A stretch of 40,713 nucleotides of DNA, from NCBI GenBank assembly GCA_937923575.1, contig CALDUL010000084.1, positions 1 to 40,713 of the forward strand, in the 5' to 3' direction. This document shows, one piece after another, positions 7,253 through 16,856 of this stretch. Under the pieces are notes generated by a model that made no database searches, was not told the origin of the DNA, and was given only the letters and a program-made list of their open reading frames with translations. Position 1 is the first letter of the stretch. Each line of letters begins with the position of its first letter. This DNA is from an uncultured Algimonas sp. (GTDB lineage: Bacteria > Pseudomonadota > Alphaproteobacteria > Caulobacterales > Maricaulaceae). Made by a program: the position numbers and the translations under genes.

Positions 7253-8665
7253 ATGCTTCGATCCCTCGTCCTCGCTTTTGCCCTGTCCGCCGCGCCGATT
7301 GCGGTAACAGACGCGTTCGCGAGACCGGCGCCCGAAGGATTTGTCGAGCTGTCCAAGCGGCTTTCCCCGTCCGTGGTCAATATCTCCACCGCTCAGACGG
7401 TCGAGCTGGGCGAGGAGGACGTGCCACGCTTTGAGGAAGGCTCGCCGCTGGAGCGCTTCAACGAGTTTTTCGGCAATCGCCCGGGCCGTGATGGTCGCGT
7501 CAACAAGGCGCTCGGATCCGGCTTCCTGATCGACGATAGCGGCCACATCGTCACCAATAATCATGTTATCGAAGGCGCGGACCTGATCGAGGTCAGCTTT
7601 CCGAATGGCGACACCTATGAAGCTGAGCTGATCGGCCGCGACCCCGCCACTGATATCGCCGTGCTAAAAATCGAAGCCAGCACTGACATTCCCGTCGTCC
7701 AATGGGGCGATAGTGATGCCGCCGAAGTTGGGGAGTGGGTCATCGCGATCGGCAACCCGTTCGGCTACGCGGGGACGGTCACGGCCGGCATCATTTCCGC
7801 CCGTAACCGCAATATCCAGCAAGGCTCCTATGACGACTTCATCCAGACGGATGTGGCGATCAACCAGGGCAATTCGGGCGGGCCGCTCTTTAATATGGAC
7901 GGCGACGTCATCGGCGTGAACACGGCCATCATCGCGCCGGGCGGCGGGGGCTCTGTCGGCATCAGCTTTTCCGTGCCCGCCGATCTCGCGAGTTCCGTCG
8001 CTGAGCAGTTGATCGAGTTCGGCGAGACCCGCCGCGGCTACATTGGCATCCGCACCCAGCCCGTCTCCGCCGACCTCGCCGCCGCCTACGGGCTCAAGAC
8101 CAAGCGCGGCGCGCTGATCCGCACGGTTGTCGCCGACAGCCCGGCCGATAAGGCGGGGCTGCAAAAGGGCGATTTGATCCTGAAGATCGGAGATCGCGAT
8201 ATCAAGGATACGCGCGTTCTCTTCCGCTCCGTCGCGGAGGCCAAGATCGACGAGGATCTGGAGGTCGAATATATCAGGAAGAAGAAGCGCAAGACCACAA
8301 CTGTGCGCATCGAGCGCTTGAAGGAGGAAGTCACCGAGGAGGAAAAGCTCCGCCGCGAAGTCGAATCCGGCAATGCCGAGCGAACGATCGGTGGGCTCTC
8401 CGTCGAAGCGCTGACCGACGAAGTCCGCTCCGCCAACCGTATCGATCCGACGGCGACAGGCGTTCGCGTTGTGAAAGTCGGCAAGCGCACGCGGGCCTCA
8501 GGCAAGGTGCTGAAAGGCGACATTATCGAGGAAGTGGCGTTCGAGCGCGTGGCCACGCCCGCGGAGTTTGAGGAAGCGATGAAGAAGGCGTTGGCGGAAG
8601 ACACACCCGTGCAGCTGCTGATCAATCGCAACGGCAACTACATCTTCTATGCGCTGAACGGCTAG
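7253..8665 (+). CDS. degP: Periplasmic Do-family (DegP/HtrA-like) serine protease
   Basis: A periplasmic trypsin-fold protease and chaperone that degrades damaged exported proteins. I chose the ATG at 7253 (470 aa), which begins directly with a signal peptide (M-L-R-S-L-V-L-A-F-A-L, cleaved near residue 23). A TTG six codons earlier is also in frame. The catalytic triad is His104 (T-N-N-H-V), Asp134 (A-T-D-I-A-V) and Ser208 (G-N-S-G-G-P-L). Two PDZ domains follow, the first with R-G-Y-I-G-I-R near residue 260, the second in the last ~90 residues. Linkage to hflKC is common in alphaproteobacteria. Its stop codon is shared with the convergent serB as a CTAG. DegP, DegQ and MucD cannot be separated from sequence alone. 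Confidence 0.95.
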   Translation: MLRSLVLAFALSAAPIAVTDAFARPAPEGFVELSKRLSPSVVNISTAQTVELGEEDVPRFEEGSPLERFNEFFGNRPGRDGRVNKALGSGFLIDDSGHIVTNNHVIEGADLIEVSFPNGDTYEAELIGRDPATDIAVLKIEASTDIPVVQWGDSDAAEVGEWVIAIGNPFGYAGTVTAGIISARNRNIQQGSYDDFIQTDVAINQGNSGGPLFNMDGDVIGVNTAIIAPGGGGSVGISFSVPADLASSVAEQLIEFGETRRGYIGIRTQPVSADLAAAYGLKTKRGALIRTVVADSPADKAGLQKGDLILKIGDRDIKDTRVLFRSVAEAKIDEDLEVEYIRKKKRKTTTVRIERLKEEVTEEEKLRREVESGNAERTIGGLSVEALTDEVRSANRIDPTATGVRVVKVGKRTRASGKVLKGDIIEEVAFERVATPAEFEEAMKKALAEDTPVQLLINRNGNYIFYALNG

Positions 8666-9534
8666 TCCTCGACGATCTCTGCGTGTGTATATCCTTGAAA
8701 ATACAGGGCCGTACGTAAATCCGTGCAAGTGATCGCGCTATGGCTTGCCGCCGCGACGGCGGGTTTGGCGTAGAACGCCAGTCCCAGCCCTGCCGCTTCA
8801 ATCATGGCGAGATCATTCGCGCCGTCACCCACTGCCAATGACTTCGACGCATCGCCGTTACAGGCCGCGAGCAGGGCGGCGAGCTTGGCCTCGCGTCCCA
8901 GGATCGGCATTTGCACAGTCCCTGTAAGCGCGTCGTCTTCTTCCAGCAGGACATTCGCCTGGTGGTCGTCGAACCCGCAGGCTTTCGCCACACGGCTCGA
9001 GAAGAAGGTGAAGCCGCCGGACACGATCAACGTCTTGGCCCCATGGGCTGACATGGTCCGCGCCAGCGCTCTTGCCCCCGGATTGACCGTGATACGCTGC
9101 TCGAAACACTGCTGGAGCACATCGGTCGACAGTCCCTGCAGCAGCGCCACCCGTTCGTTGAGGGCGCCTTCGAACCCGATCTCGCCGCGCATGGCGCGTT
9201 CGGTAATAGAGCTGACGCGGTCCTTGACGCCCGCGAAATCGGCCAGCTCGTCGATGCATTCCTGCCCGATGAGCGTGGAGTCCATGTCGCAGACGAGCAC
9301 GGACTTCTTGCGGCCCGCGCGTGGCTGCACGCAAACATCGGCGCGGAGATTTGCAGCTGCGAGAATATTGCGCGCATCCGTGCTGTTTGCCGCAGTCCCG
9401 ACGCCCTCGACGGCCTGTCCTGGCGAGAGCGTCGTGACCTCGCGCATACCCAGCACGCGCGCGGCTTCGGCGAGATGCTCGCCCGAGCTTTGCGCGAGGA
9501 CAAGCGTCGTGATCTGGTCTAAAGTCGAAGTCAT
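8662..9534 (-). CDS. serB: Phosphoserine phosphatase SerB
   Basis: Dephosphorylates O-phosphoserine in the last step of serine synthesis. The protein has 290 residues. An N-terminal ~70-residue regulatory-type region precedes the HAD phosphatase core. The core shows V-C-D-M-D-S-T-L (81-88, nucleophile Asp83 and acid/base Asp85), the substrate-binding E-C-I-D-E-L-A, the phosphate-binding V-S-G-G-F-T (171-176) and the metal-binding V-G-D-G-A-N-D. I chose the ATG at 9534; an in-frame TTG at 9555 would add seven residues. It is divergent from miaA by 24 bp and converges with the Do-protease gene, sharing the four bases CTAG as both stops. Confidence 0.96.
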   Translation of the reverse strand: MTSTLDQITTLVLAQSSGEHLAEAARVLGMREVTTLSPGQAVEGVGTAANSTDARNILAAANLRADVCVQPRAGRKKSVLVCDMDSTLIGQECIDELADFAGVKDRVSSITERAMRGEIGFEGALNERVALLQGLSTDVLQQCFEQRITVNPGARALARTMSAHGAKTLIVSGGFTFFSSRVAKACGFDDHQANVLLEEDDALTGTVQMPILGREAKLAALLAACNGDASKSLAVGDGANDLAMIEAAGLGLAFYAKPAVAAASHSAITCTDLRTALYFQGYTHAEIVED

Positions 9535-9558
9535 GGGAATCGTCGCAGCAGCCAAGCC

Positions 9559-10452
9559 GTGAGCCGGCCCGTCATATCTATCGCAGGGCCGACGGCGAGC
9601 GGCAAGACGCGGCTGGCGCTCCGCGTGGCCAAAGCCGTGGACGGCGAGATCATCAATGCCGACGCGCTACAGGTCTATGCGGGCATTCCGGTGCTATCCG
9701 CCCAGCCGACGGAAGAGGAGCGCGGGGGCATTCCGCACCACCTCTTTGGCACGGTTCAGCCAGACGCGCCGTGGTCGGTCGGCCATTGGCTGCGCGCCGT
9801 CGATCCGCTGATCATCGACGTGCTCGCCCGTGGTCGGACCCCGATCCTCGTCGGCGGGACGGGGCTCTATTTCAAGGCATTGCTGCAAGGGCTCGCCGAC
9901 ATCCCGCCGGTGCCGGACGATCTGGCGGACGCTCTGGATGCACTGCCTGTTGAGGATTTGCGAGAGCAGGCGGACGCGCTGGACCCCGTCGCCTCGGCTC
10001 GCGTGCTCGGCGATGATCCACAGCGGCTCGCGCGCATCGTCGGTGTGGCCCTGGGGACGGCGAAGACGCTGACGGAGTGGCGTTCAGACACACGCCCCGT
10101 CGTCCCGCCGCGTTTCGTCACGCGCGCAGTGCTCATGCCGGACCGGGCGGAGCTCTACGCACGGATCAATATGCGCTTCGATGCCATGCTGGATGCCGGT
10201 GCAATGGAGGAGGCGAGGGCCGTCGCGGCGCTCGATCTGCCGGAGCGTGCCCCCATGCCTAAGGCCATCGGGCTGTCGCATCTGGTCTCTCATCTGCGCG
10301 GCGAGCTGCCGCTGGAGGAGGCCCTGCGCACCGCCAAGCGCGACTCCCGCCGGCTCGCAAAGCGGCAGATGACCTGGTTCCGCAATCAGTGCGGGGACTG
10401 GCCCATGCTTGTCGAGCCGACCGATATCGATAAATGGGTGGGTGCGCTGTGA
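9559..10452 (+). CDS. miaA: tRNA dimethylallyltransferase MiaA
   Basis: Transfers the dimethylallyl group to N6 of adenosine 37 in tRNAs reading codons that start with U, which improves decoding. The protein has 297 residues. The P-loop G-P-T-A-S-G-K-T is at 10-17, followed by the family's D-A-L-Q-V-Y-A-G-I-P segment. V-G-G-T-G-L-Y comes after that, and the C-terminal K-R-D-S-R-R-L-A-K-R-Q-M-T-W-F-R matches the family's conserved K-R-Q-x-x-W-F/L region. Start is GTG at 9559. The stop overlaps the GTG of the next gene as GTGA, so the VTT protein is translationally coupled. Confidence 0.97.
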   Translation: MSRPVISIAGPTASGKTRLALRVAKAVDGEIINADALQVYAGIPVLSAQPTEEERGGIPHHLFGTVQPDAPWSVGHWLRAVDPLIIDVLARGRTPILVGGTGLYFKALLQGLADIPPVPDDLADALDALPVEDLREQADALDPVASARVLGDDPQRLARIVGVALGTAKTLTEWRSDTRPVVPPRFVTRAVLMPDRAELYARINMRFDAMLDAGAMEEARAVAALDLPERAPMPKAIGLSHLVSHLRGELPLEEALRTAKRDSRRLAKRQMTWFRNQCGDWPMLVEPTDIDKWVGAL

Positions 10453-11150
10453 GCGGTCGTCCGGCAAGCGGCTGTCCAGTCCCGTCTTGGCTACGACGTG
10501 CAATGCTCCCCGCACTCGCCGTCTTGCTGGTCGTCGTGCTGTTTGTTGGTTTTCGAGAGGACGCGGCCCACGCCGTATCGCTGCTGGGCGAGATGTCTGA
10601 TAGCCGCTGGGCGCTCCCCGTGGCGGCGGCGATCTTCATCGTCGGCAGCCTGTTTTTCGTCCCGCAATGGGCACTGATCGCGGCCTCTATCGCGGCGTTT
10701 GGATTGACACAGGGCGGCATCATCGCCTGGGCCTGCACGACGCTGGCGGCGTCGCTTCATCTTGGCGTGACCGTAGCGTTCCGCGACAGGCTTGCCGGCC
10801 GGCTCACGGGGGAGCGCATGGAGCGGCTGCGAAAACTCTTTGCGCGCAACAGCTTTCAGAGCGGTCTTGTCATCCGTGTCATCCCGTCAGGGCCGTTCGT
10901 GTTGGTCAATGTCGCAGCCGGGTTGGCGGGAGTGCGGCCCATGCCCTTTATCGCGGGCACCATGGTCGGGATCGTCCCGAAAATCGTGCTGACCGGATTG
11001 GTGACGCAGGGCCTGGTCTCGACCGCGCGCGGGCAGCAGATCGGTCTGGGGGTGACCTTGGTGGCGCTCGGACTCGTAGGCGGATGGTGGTTCTCTCAAA
11101 GGGTCTCGAACTCGCGGAACGCAGATAGACCCGCATTGGGAGAGAAATAG
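10449..11150 (+). CDS. TVP38/TMEM64 (VTT-domain) membrane protein
   Basis: A 233-residue inner-membrane protein with about six hydrophobic segments. The V-I-P-S-G-P-F-V-L-V-N-V-A-A-G-L-A-G-V segment is the core of the VTT (SNARE-associated, DedA-related) domain. Members are thought to act in lipid or metal handling at membranes, but no specific function can be given. I chose the GTG at 10449 because it overlaps the miaA stop as GTGA; an ATG at 10434 inside miaA is also in frame. The C-terminus is polar. A second VTT-fold protein, of the DedA type, is encoded at 24602-25150. Confidence 0.8.
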   Translation: MSGRPASGCPVPSWLRRAMLPALAVLLVVVLFVGFREDAAHAVSLLGEMSDSRWALPVAAAIFIVGSLFFVPQWALIAASIAAFGLTQGGIIAWACTTLAASLHLGVTVAFRDRLAGRLTGERMERLRKLFARNSFQSGLVIRVIPSGPFVLVNVAAGLAGVRPMPFIAGTMVGIVPKIVLTGLVTQGLVSTARGQQIGLGVTLVALGLVGGWWFSQRVSNSRNADRPALGEK

Positions 11151-11155
11151 CAGTC

Positions 11156-12359
<1,204 letters not shown>

Positions 12360-12383
12360 TGCACGCCACAGGAGAGCGCCGTC

Positions 12384-13307
12384 ATGGCTAGACCGAATTC
12401 CGGTCATTCCGAAGGACGCTTGGCCCTGTTGGGGCTGATTTCCGCCATGGCCGTTCTGCTCTTCGCCAGCCGGGACGCTGCCGTCGAACGCCGGACGTCT
12501 CCAACTCTCACTGACGATATCCAGGCGCCCATTGCCGCCTTTTTCGGGCGGCCCTTACGCGCTGTCGAAGCATCGCTGGCCAGCGCCGAGGACCGCGCCC
12601 GCGCGCTCGAGGAGAACCGGGAGCTTCGCAAGGAGCTCGCGGAACTGCGCGCCGAATCCCAACGTCTCGGCGCCATGCGGCTGCGGCTACAGCGGCTGGA
12701 GGCCATGCTGGGCATAGAGCGACGCGGCGAGATACCGGCGGACCGTATCACGGCGCGCGTGGTGTCCGATCCCGATGGGCCGTTCGTGCGCTCCTATTTG
12801 CTGGGCACGGGTCGCGATGCAGGCGTACGCGACGGCTATGCGGTGATGAGCGACGCGGGGCTGGTCGGCCATGTGGTGAGCGCAGGTTCGCGGTCCGCCC
12901 GCGTGTTGCGTCTTGATGATCTCAATAGCCGTGTCGCCGTGATGAACCCGCGCAACGGCGCACGCGCGATATTGATCGGCGCCAATGACGGCACATCCGC
13001 ACTCCGCTTTGTCACCGGTGAGGCGTCTTTCGTGATCGAAGACCGCATCGTCACATCAGGTGATGACGGCCGCCTGCCGCAGGGACTGCCGATCGGAACA
13101 ATGAAGACCGCGGACGACCGATTTCTCGTGACTCTCGATTTCACGAAGCGTCCCGTCGACTGGGTCGTCGTGCTGCCGACGACGCCTGTCGCCGATGCGG
13201 ACGATGTGGAACGCGACGCAGTCCAAGCTGACGGAGCCATTGCTGACACGACTGGTGCTGACACAACTAATGCTGACGGGGCTAATGCTGACGGGGCGGG
13301 TCAGTGA
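12384..13307 (+). CDS. mreC: Rod-shape protein MreC
   Basis: A periplasmic scaffold anchored in the inner membrane that activates PBP2 in the elongasome. The protein has 307 residues. A transmembrane helix lies at ~12-30, a coiled coil at ~65-115 (repeated E-E-N-R-E-L-R-K-E-L-A-E-L type heptads), then the beta-barrel MreC domain with D-A-G-V-R-D-G-Y-A-V and V-T-S-G-D-D-G-R-L-P. The last 25 residues come from five copies of a 15-bp repeat (A-D-x-x-x units), which is not part of the fold. The TGA overlaps the mreD GTG. Confidence 0.95.
   Translation: MARPNSGHSEGRLALLGLISAMAVLLFASRDAAVERRTSPTLTDDIQAPIAAFFGRPLRAVEASLASAEDRARALEENRELRKELAELRAESQRLGAMRLRLQRLEAMLGIERRGEIPADRITARVVSDPDGPFVRSYLLGTGRDAGVRDGYAVMSDAGLVGHVVSAGSRSARVLRLDDLNSRVAVMNPRNGARAILIGANDGTSALRFVTGEASFVIEDRIVTSGDDGRLPQGLPIGTMKTADDRFLVTLDFTKRPVDWVVVLPTTPVADADDVERDAVQADGAIADTTGADTTNADGANADGAGQ
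13227..13301 (+). repeat. Five tandem copies of a 15-bp unit at the 3' end of mreC
   Basis: Each unit begins GCTGAC and has 15 bases, at 13227, 13242, 13257, 13272 and 13287, encoding A-D-G-A-I, A-D-T-T-G, A-D-T-T-N, A-D-G-A-N and A-D-G-A-G. The period keeps the reading frame. The array ends 3 bp before the mreD start, so copy number could change without harming mreC or the coupling. Confidence 0.85.
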
Positions 13308-13819
13308 CATTCATCAACCAGACACCCGTTCGGCGGAATAGCCACCTTATACCCGCCGGCTTCGCGCTCGCTGTTTCGGGGCTGCTCTGTGTACTGCATC
13401 TGCAGCTCTTCGGCGCGAGCTGGCCGCTACTCTGGCTGCCGGTTACAGTCATTGCGCTCTGGCCGAGCCGCGTCGGGCCTGTGCTGTCCGCGCTGCTGCT
13501 GGTCGTTGCCGGACTATGGGTCGATTTCGTGACTCTCGGCGCGCCGGGGCAATGGCCGCTCGTCTTTCTTGTGATCTATTCCGTCATCCGTCCGGATCGG
13601 CGACCCGCACCGAACAGCGTCATTTCCGGCCTGTCGCGCGTGGCCGTGGCGCTCATCATAGCGGTGCTCGTGCACAGCCTGTCGGGCCGAGTCGTGTACG
13701 GTGTTTGGCCTGATGTGACCTCTGTCGGGCGCGGTGTTCTGGTCGCCATGCTGCTCACCCCGCTCGTTATATTGGGCCGCGCCGTGGCGACACGCTCCTT
13801 CTCGGGCGGTGATATCTGA
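13304..13819 (+). CDS. mreD: Rod-shape protein MreD
   Basis: A small integral membrane component of the elongasome. The protein has 171 residues with about five hydrophobic segments starting near residue 18. The sequence contains W-P-L-L-W-L-P-V-T-V-I-A-L-W-P and W-V-D-F-V-T-L-G-A-P-G-Q-W-P, in line with the weakly conserved MreD family. Assignment rests mainly on size, topology and position between mreC and mrdA. Start is GTG at 13304, overlapping the mreC stop (GTGA). The stop overlaps the next start as TGATG. Confidence 0.9.
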   Translation: MTFINQTPVRRNSHLIPAGFALAVSGLLCVLHLQLFGASWPLLWLPVTVIALWPSRVGPVLSALLLVVAGLWVDFVTLGAPGQWPLVFLVIYSVIRPDRRPAPNSVISGLSRVAVALIIAVLVHSLSGRVVYGVWPDVTSVGRGVLVAMLLTPLVILGRAVATRSFSGGDI

Positions 13820-15729
13820 TGGCGGGGCGCGGCAAGGCGAACGCGGCGGGAAAGACGCCGAGCAAGCGGAAGGCGCAAGGCCCCACGCAGACGGATGCGC
13901 AGATGACGCGGCGAACGGCCATGCTCGGCGTCGGCGGGCTGGGCGTGTTCGGTGTTCTGGTTGGGCGCTTCTATCAGCTGCAAGTGGCGCGGTCTGAGAA
14001 CTATCTGTCGCTGTCCGAGCAAAACCGCTTCAACTACCAGACCGTGCTGCCGTCGCGCGGGATCGTGCGGGACCGATACGGCGAGCCGCTGGCGCGTAAC
14101 ACGCTCGACTACCGCGTCGACATCGTCGCCGAGCAGGTCGACGATCTGGAGCTGACATTGGGTCAGCTGTCAGACGTCTTTCCATTGTCGGAGAAGGAGC
14201 TGGAGCGCATCCGCAAGGATATCCGCCGCAAGCCGGGCTTTGTGCCGGTGACGGTGTCCGACCACCTCGAATGGGACGAGTTCGCCGCACTGAATATGAG
14301 GGTCCACGCACTGCCGGGTGTCATTCCGACGGCCGGTGAGGGGCGGGCCTATTCCGAAGACGGCATTTTCTCACACACGCTCGGCTATGTCGGAAAAGCC
14401 AATGACGCCGACATCGAGGGCGACGATGATCCGCTGCTGCTGCAGCCCGCTTTTCGTATCGGCAAAACAGGCGTGGAGCAGGCGGCGGATGCGCAGCTTC
14501 GCGGCGCAGCCGGGCGCTTGCGGGTGGAAGTCAACGCGCGTGGCCGCGTCGTGCGCGAATGGCCGGACCCACAGGACGCCGCCCAGCCGGGCAGCGATGT
14601 CTGGCTGACGCTGGACGCGCCCCTGCAACGTTTTGCGGCCGAGCAGTTCGAGGAAGACAGCGGGGGGCTGGCGGTCGTGGACTGCATGACGGGCGAACTG
14701 CGCACGCTACTTTCCATGCCGACCTTCGATGCCAATCTCTTCGTGAGTGGTCTAACGCAGGCCGACATGGACGCATTGAACGGCGACGAGAAGCGACCGC
14801 AATATAACAAGGTGCTGTCCGGCGGCTACCCGCCCGCTTCGACCTATAAAATGGCCGTCATGCTGGCCGCGCTGGAGAGCGGGGACATTGATCCCTATCG
14901 GCGCGTTTTCTGCGGCGGCAAGACTCGTGTCGGCAATCGCGACTTCCACTGTTGGAAGCGTCAGGGTCACGGACCGATGAATATGCGCGACGCGCTGAAG
15001 AACAGCTGCGACACATATTTCTACGAGATTGCACAGACTATCGGCATCGAAGCCATCGCGCGAAGCGCGCGAAAGCTCGGGCTGGGGCAGCGCTACGATC
15101 TTGGCGTGGCCGGGGAGAAGGCGGGCATCGTGCCCGACCCGGAATGGAAGCGCACACGCATGGGCGCCGGTTGGCGCATGGGCGACACGATGAATGCGTC
15201 GATCGGGCAGGGGTTCGTGCTCGCCACGCCGCTGCAGCTCGCCGTCATGGCGGCCCGGCTCGGCAATGGGCGGCAGGCGCTGTCGCCGACTTTATTCGCA
15301 GGTGTGGACCGCGAGGCGCCGCCCGCGCTCGACATAGACCCAGAGCATATCGCCTATGTGCAGGACGCAATGTGGAGTGTCTGCGAGGAGCCGGGCGGAA
15401 CGGCCTACCACGCCAATGGCCTCGGCATTCAGGGCTTCGACATGGCGGGCAAAACGGGCACGGCGCAGGTCCGCGGTATCAGCCGGGCCGAGCGTGCGGC
15501 GGGCGTGATCAAGAACGAGGACCTGCCCTGGAAGTATCGCGATCACTCGGTCTTCGTCGGCTACGCCCCTTATGATCGACCACGTTTCGCCGTGGGATGT
15601 GTTGTGGAGCATGGTGGCTCTGGCTCCAAGCGGGCGGCGTCCATCGTGCGTGCTGTGCTGGGCGAGGCGCTGAAGCGCGACGGGCTGACCGCGCGCGCCG
15701 AGGTGACAGCGCCGCGGACCGCGCTGTGA
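13819..15729 (+). CDS. mrdA: Penicillin-binding protein 2 (peptidoglycan transpeptidase)
   Basis: The class B transpeptidase of the elongasome, which crosslinks new lateral wall in the periplasm. The protein has 636 residues. A basic cytoplasmic tail (1-33) is followed by a transmembrane helix (~34-53). The dimerisation/pedestal domain contains R-G-I-V-R-D-R-Y-G (80-88), and the transpeptidase domain follows. Catalytic motifs are S-T-Y-K with Ser341 and Lys344, S-C-D at 396-398 (the SxN/SxD motif), and K-T-G-T at 545-548. It partners with the SEDS glycosyltransferase RodA, encoded immediately downstream. Confidence 0.97.
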   Translation: MAGRGKANAAGKTPSKRKAQGPTQTDAQMTRRTAMLGVGGLGVFGVLVGRFYQLQVARSENYLSLSEQNRFNYQTVLPSRGIVRDRYGEPLARNTLDYRVDIVAEQVDDLELTLGQLSDVFPLSEKELERIRKDIRRKPGFVPVTVSDHLEWDEFAALNMRVHALPGVIPTAGEGRAYSEDGIFSHTLGYVGKANDADIEGDDDPLLLQPAFRIGKTGVEQAADAQLRGAAGRLRVEVNARGRVVREWPDPQDAAQPGSDVWLTLDAPLQRFAAEQFEEDSGGLAVVDCMTGELRTLLSMPTFDANLFVSGLTQADMDALNGDEKRPQYNKVLSGGYPPASTYKMAVMLAALESGDIDPYRRVFCGGKTRVGNRDFHCWKRQGHGPMNMRDALKNSCDTYFYEIAQTIGIEAIARSARKLGLGQRYDLGVAGEKAGIVPDPEWKRTRMGAGWRMGDTMNASIGQGFVLATPLQLAVMAARLGNGRQALSPTLFAGVDREAPPALDIDPEHIAYVQDAMWSVCEEPGGTAYHANGLGIQGFDMAGKTGTAQVRGISRAERAAGVIKNEDLPWKYRDHSVFVGYAPYDRPRFAVGCVVEHGGSGSKRAASIVRAVLGEALKRDGLTARAEVTAPRTAL

Positions 15730-16856
15730 CAATGCGTTTTGACGATACGCCGGGCCTGCAGTCCAAGCTGTTTGCGCTGAACTGGCTGCTTCCCGTGCTC
15801 GCGGGCGTGCTCGGCTTGGTCGGTGTGCTGGCGATATTCTCTGCCACGGACGGCGAGTTGGGGCGCGGCGCAATACAGCATTTCGTTCGAATGGGCGCGG
15901 GATTCGCAGTGATGATGGCCATCGCCATGGTCGATATCCGCGTCTGGTACGGCATGGCCTATCCGGCGTTTCTCGGTGCGCTGGCGCTTCTCGTCGGAGT
16001 CGATCTAATAGGTGTCAATGTCAACGGATCGCAGCGCTGGCTGCAGTTGGGACCAATCCGCATACAGCCATCCGAAATCATGAAGCCTGCCGTCGTGCTG
16101 GCGCTGGCGCGTTATTATCACGATCTGCCGAGCTGGCGGACGTCTGACCCGATCGGGCTAGCGGGCGCGCTGGCCCTGATCGGCCTGCCGATGCTGTTGG
16201 TGCTCAGGCAGCCGGACCTCGGGACATCACTGCTCATCGGTGCAACGGGCGTGGTCATTATCTTTCTCGCGGGCGTGAGCTGGCGCGTCATCAGCCTCGC
16301 GAGCGTATTGGCGGCTGTGAGCTTGCCGATCGTCTGGCAATTTGGGCTGAAGGACTATCAGCGCGAACGTATATTGACCTTCATCGACCCCAGCCGAGAT
16401 CCGGCCGGGGCGAGCTACCACATCACCCAGTCCAAGATCGCCCTCGGTTCCGGCGGGGTGTCGGGCAAAGGTTTTATGCAAGGCACGCAGCGGCAAGGCG
16501 GCTATGTGCCGGAGAACACGACCGACTTTATCTCCACCGTGATTGGCGAGGAGTTCGGTTTCATCGGTTCCTTGGCGCTGGTGGGGCTCTATATTGCGAT
16601 TATCACCGTCTGTTTTCGGCTGTCTCTACAGTGCAAGGCCGTGTTTTCACGACTGCTGATCTTGGGTCTGACGACGACATTTGCGCTCTACATCTTCATC
16701 AATCTCGGCATGGTCATGGGGCTGCTGCCCGTCGTCGGTGTGCCACTGCCGCTTGTCTCATATGGCGGGACGGTCATTTTGGTGGTGATGAGCAGCTTCG
16801 GACTGATGCTGTCCGCGCACCTGCACCAGGGTTCCACTCTCCCCAAAAGCGAATAG
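15726..16856 (+). CDS. rodA: RodA, SEDS peptidoglycan glycosyltransferase
   Basis: Polymerises glycan strands from lipid II in the inner membrane, together with PBP2. The protein has 376 residues and about ten hydrophobic helices. SEDS marks include G-S-Q-R-W-L-Q-L-G-P, Q-P-S-E-I-M-K, L-R-Q-P-D-L-G-T-S, and T-T-D-F-I-S-T-V-I-G-E-E, whose Asp267 corresponds to the essential aspartate of RodA. The start is set at the GTG overlapping the mrdA stop (GTGA), as elsewhere in this operon; an ATG two codons later (15732) is equally possible. Its last 99 bp are also read on the other strand as the end of a response-regulator gene. Confidence 0.96.
   Translation: MTMRFDDTPGLQSKLFALNWLLPVLAGVLGLVGVLAIFSATDGELGRGAIQHFVRMGAGFAVMMAIAMVDIRVWYGMAYPAFLGALALLVGVDLIGVNVNGSQRWLQLGPIRIQPSEIMKPAVVLALARYYHDLPSWRTSDPIGLAGALALIGLPMLLVLRQPDLGTSLLIGATGVVIIFLAGVSWRVISLASVLAAVSLPIVWQFGLKDYQRERILTFIDPSRDPAGASYHITQSKIALGSGGVSGKGFMQGTQRQGGYVPENTTDFISTVIGEEFGFIGSLALVGLYIAIITVCFRLSLQCKAVFSRLLILGLTTTFALYIFINLGMVMGLLPVVGVPLPLVSYGGTVILVVMSSFGLMLSAHLHQGSTLPKSE

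Noticed and set aside
15597-15725. Upstream extension of rodA inside mrdA
   Set aside because: The translated sequence is shadow of the mrdA C-terminus; the GTG/ATG at 15726/15732 fits the family N-terminus.
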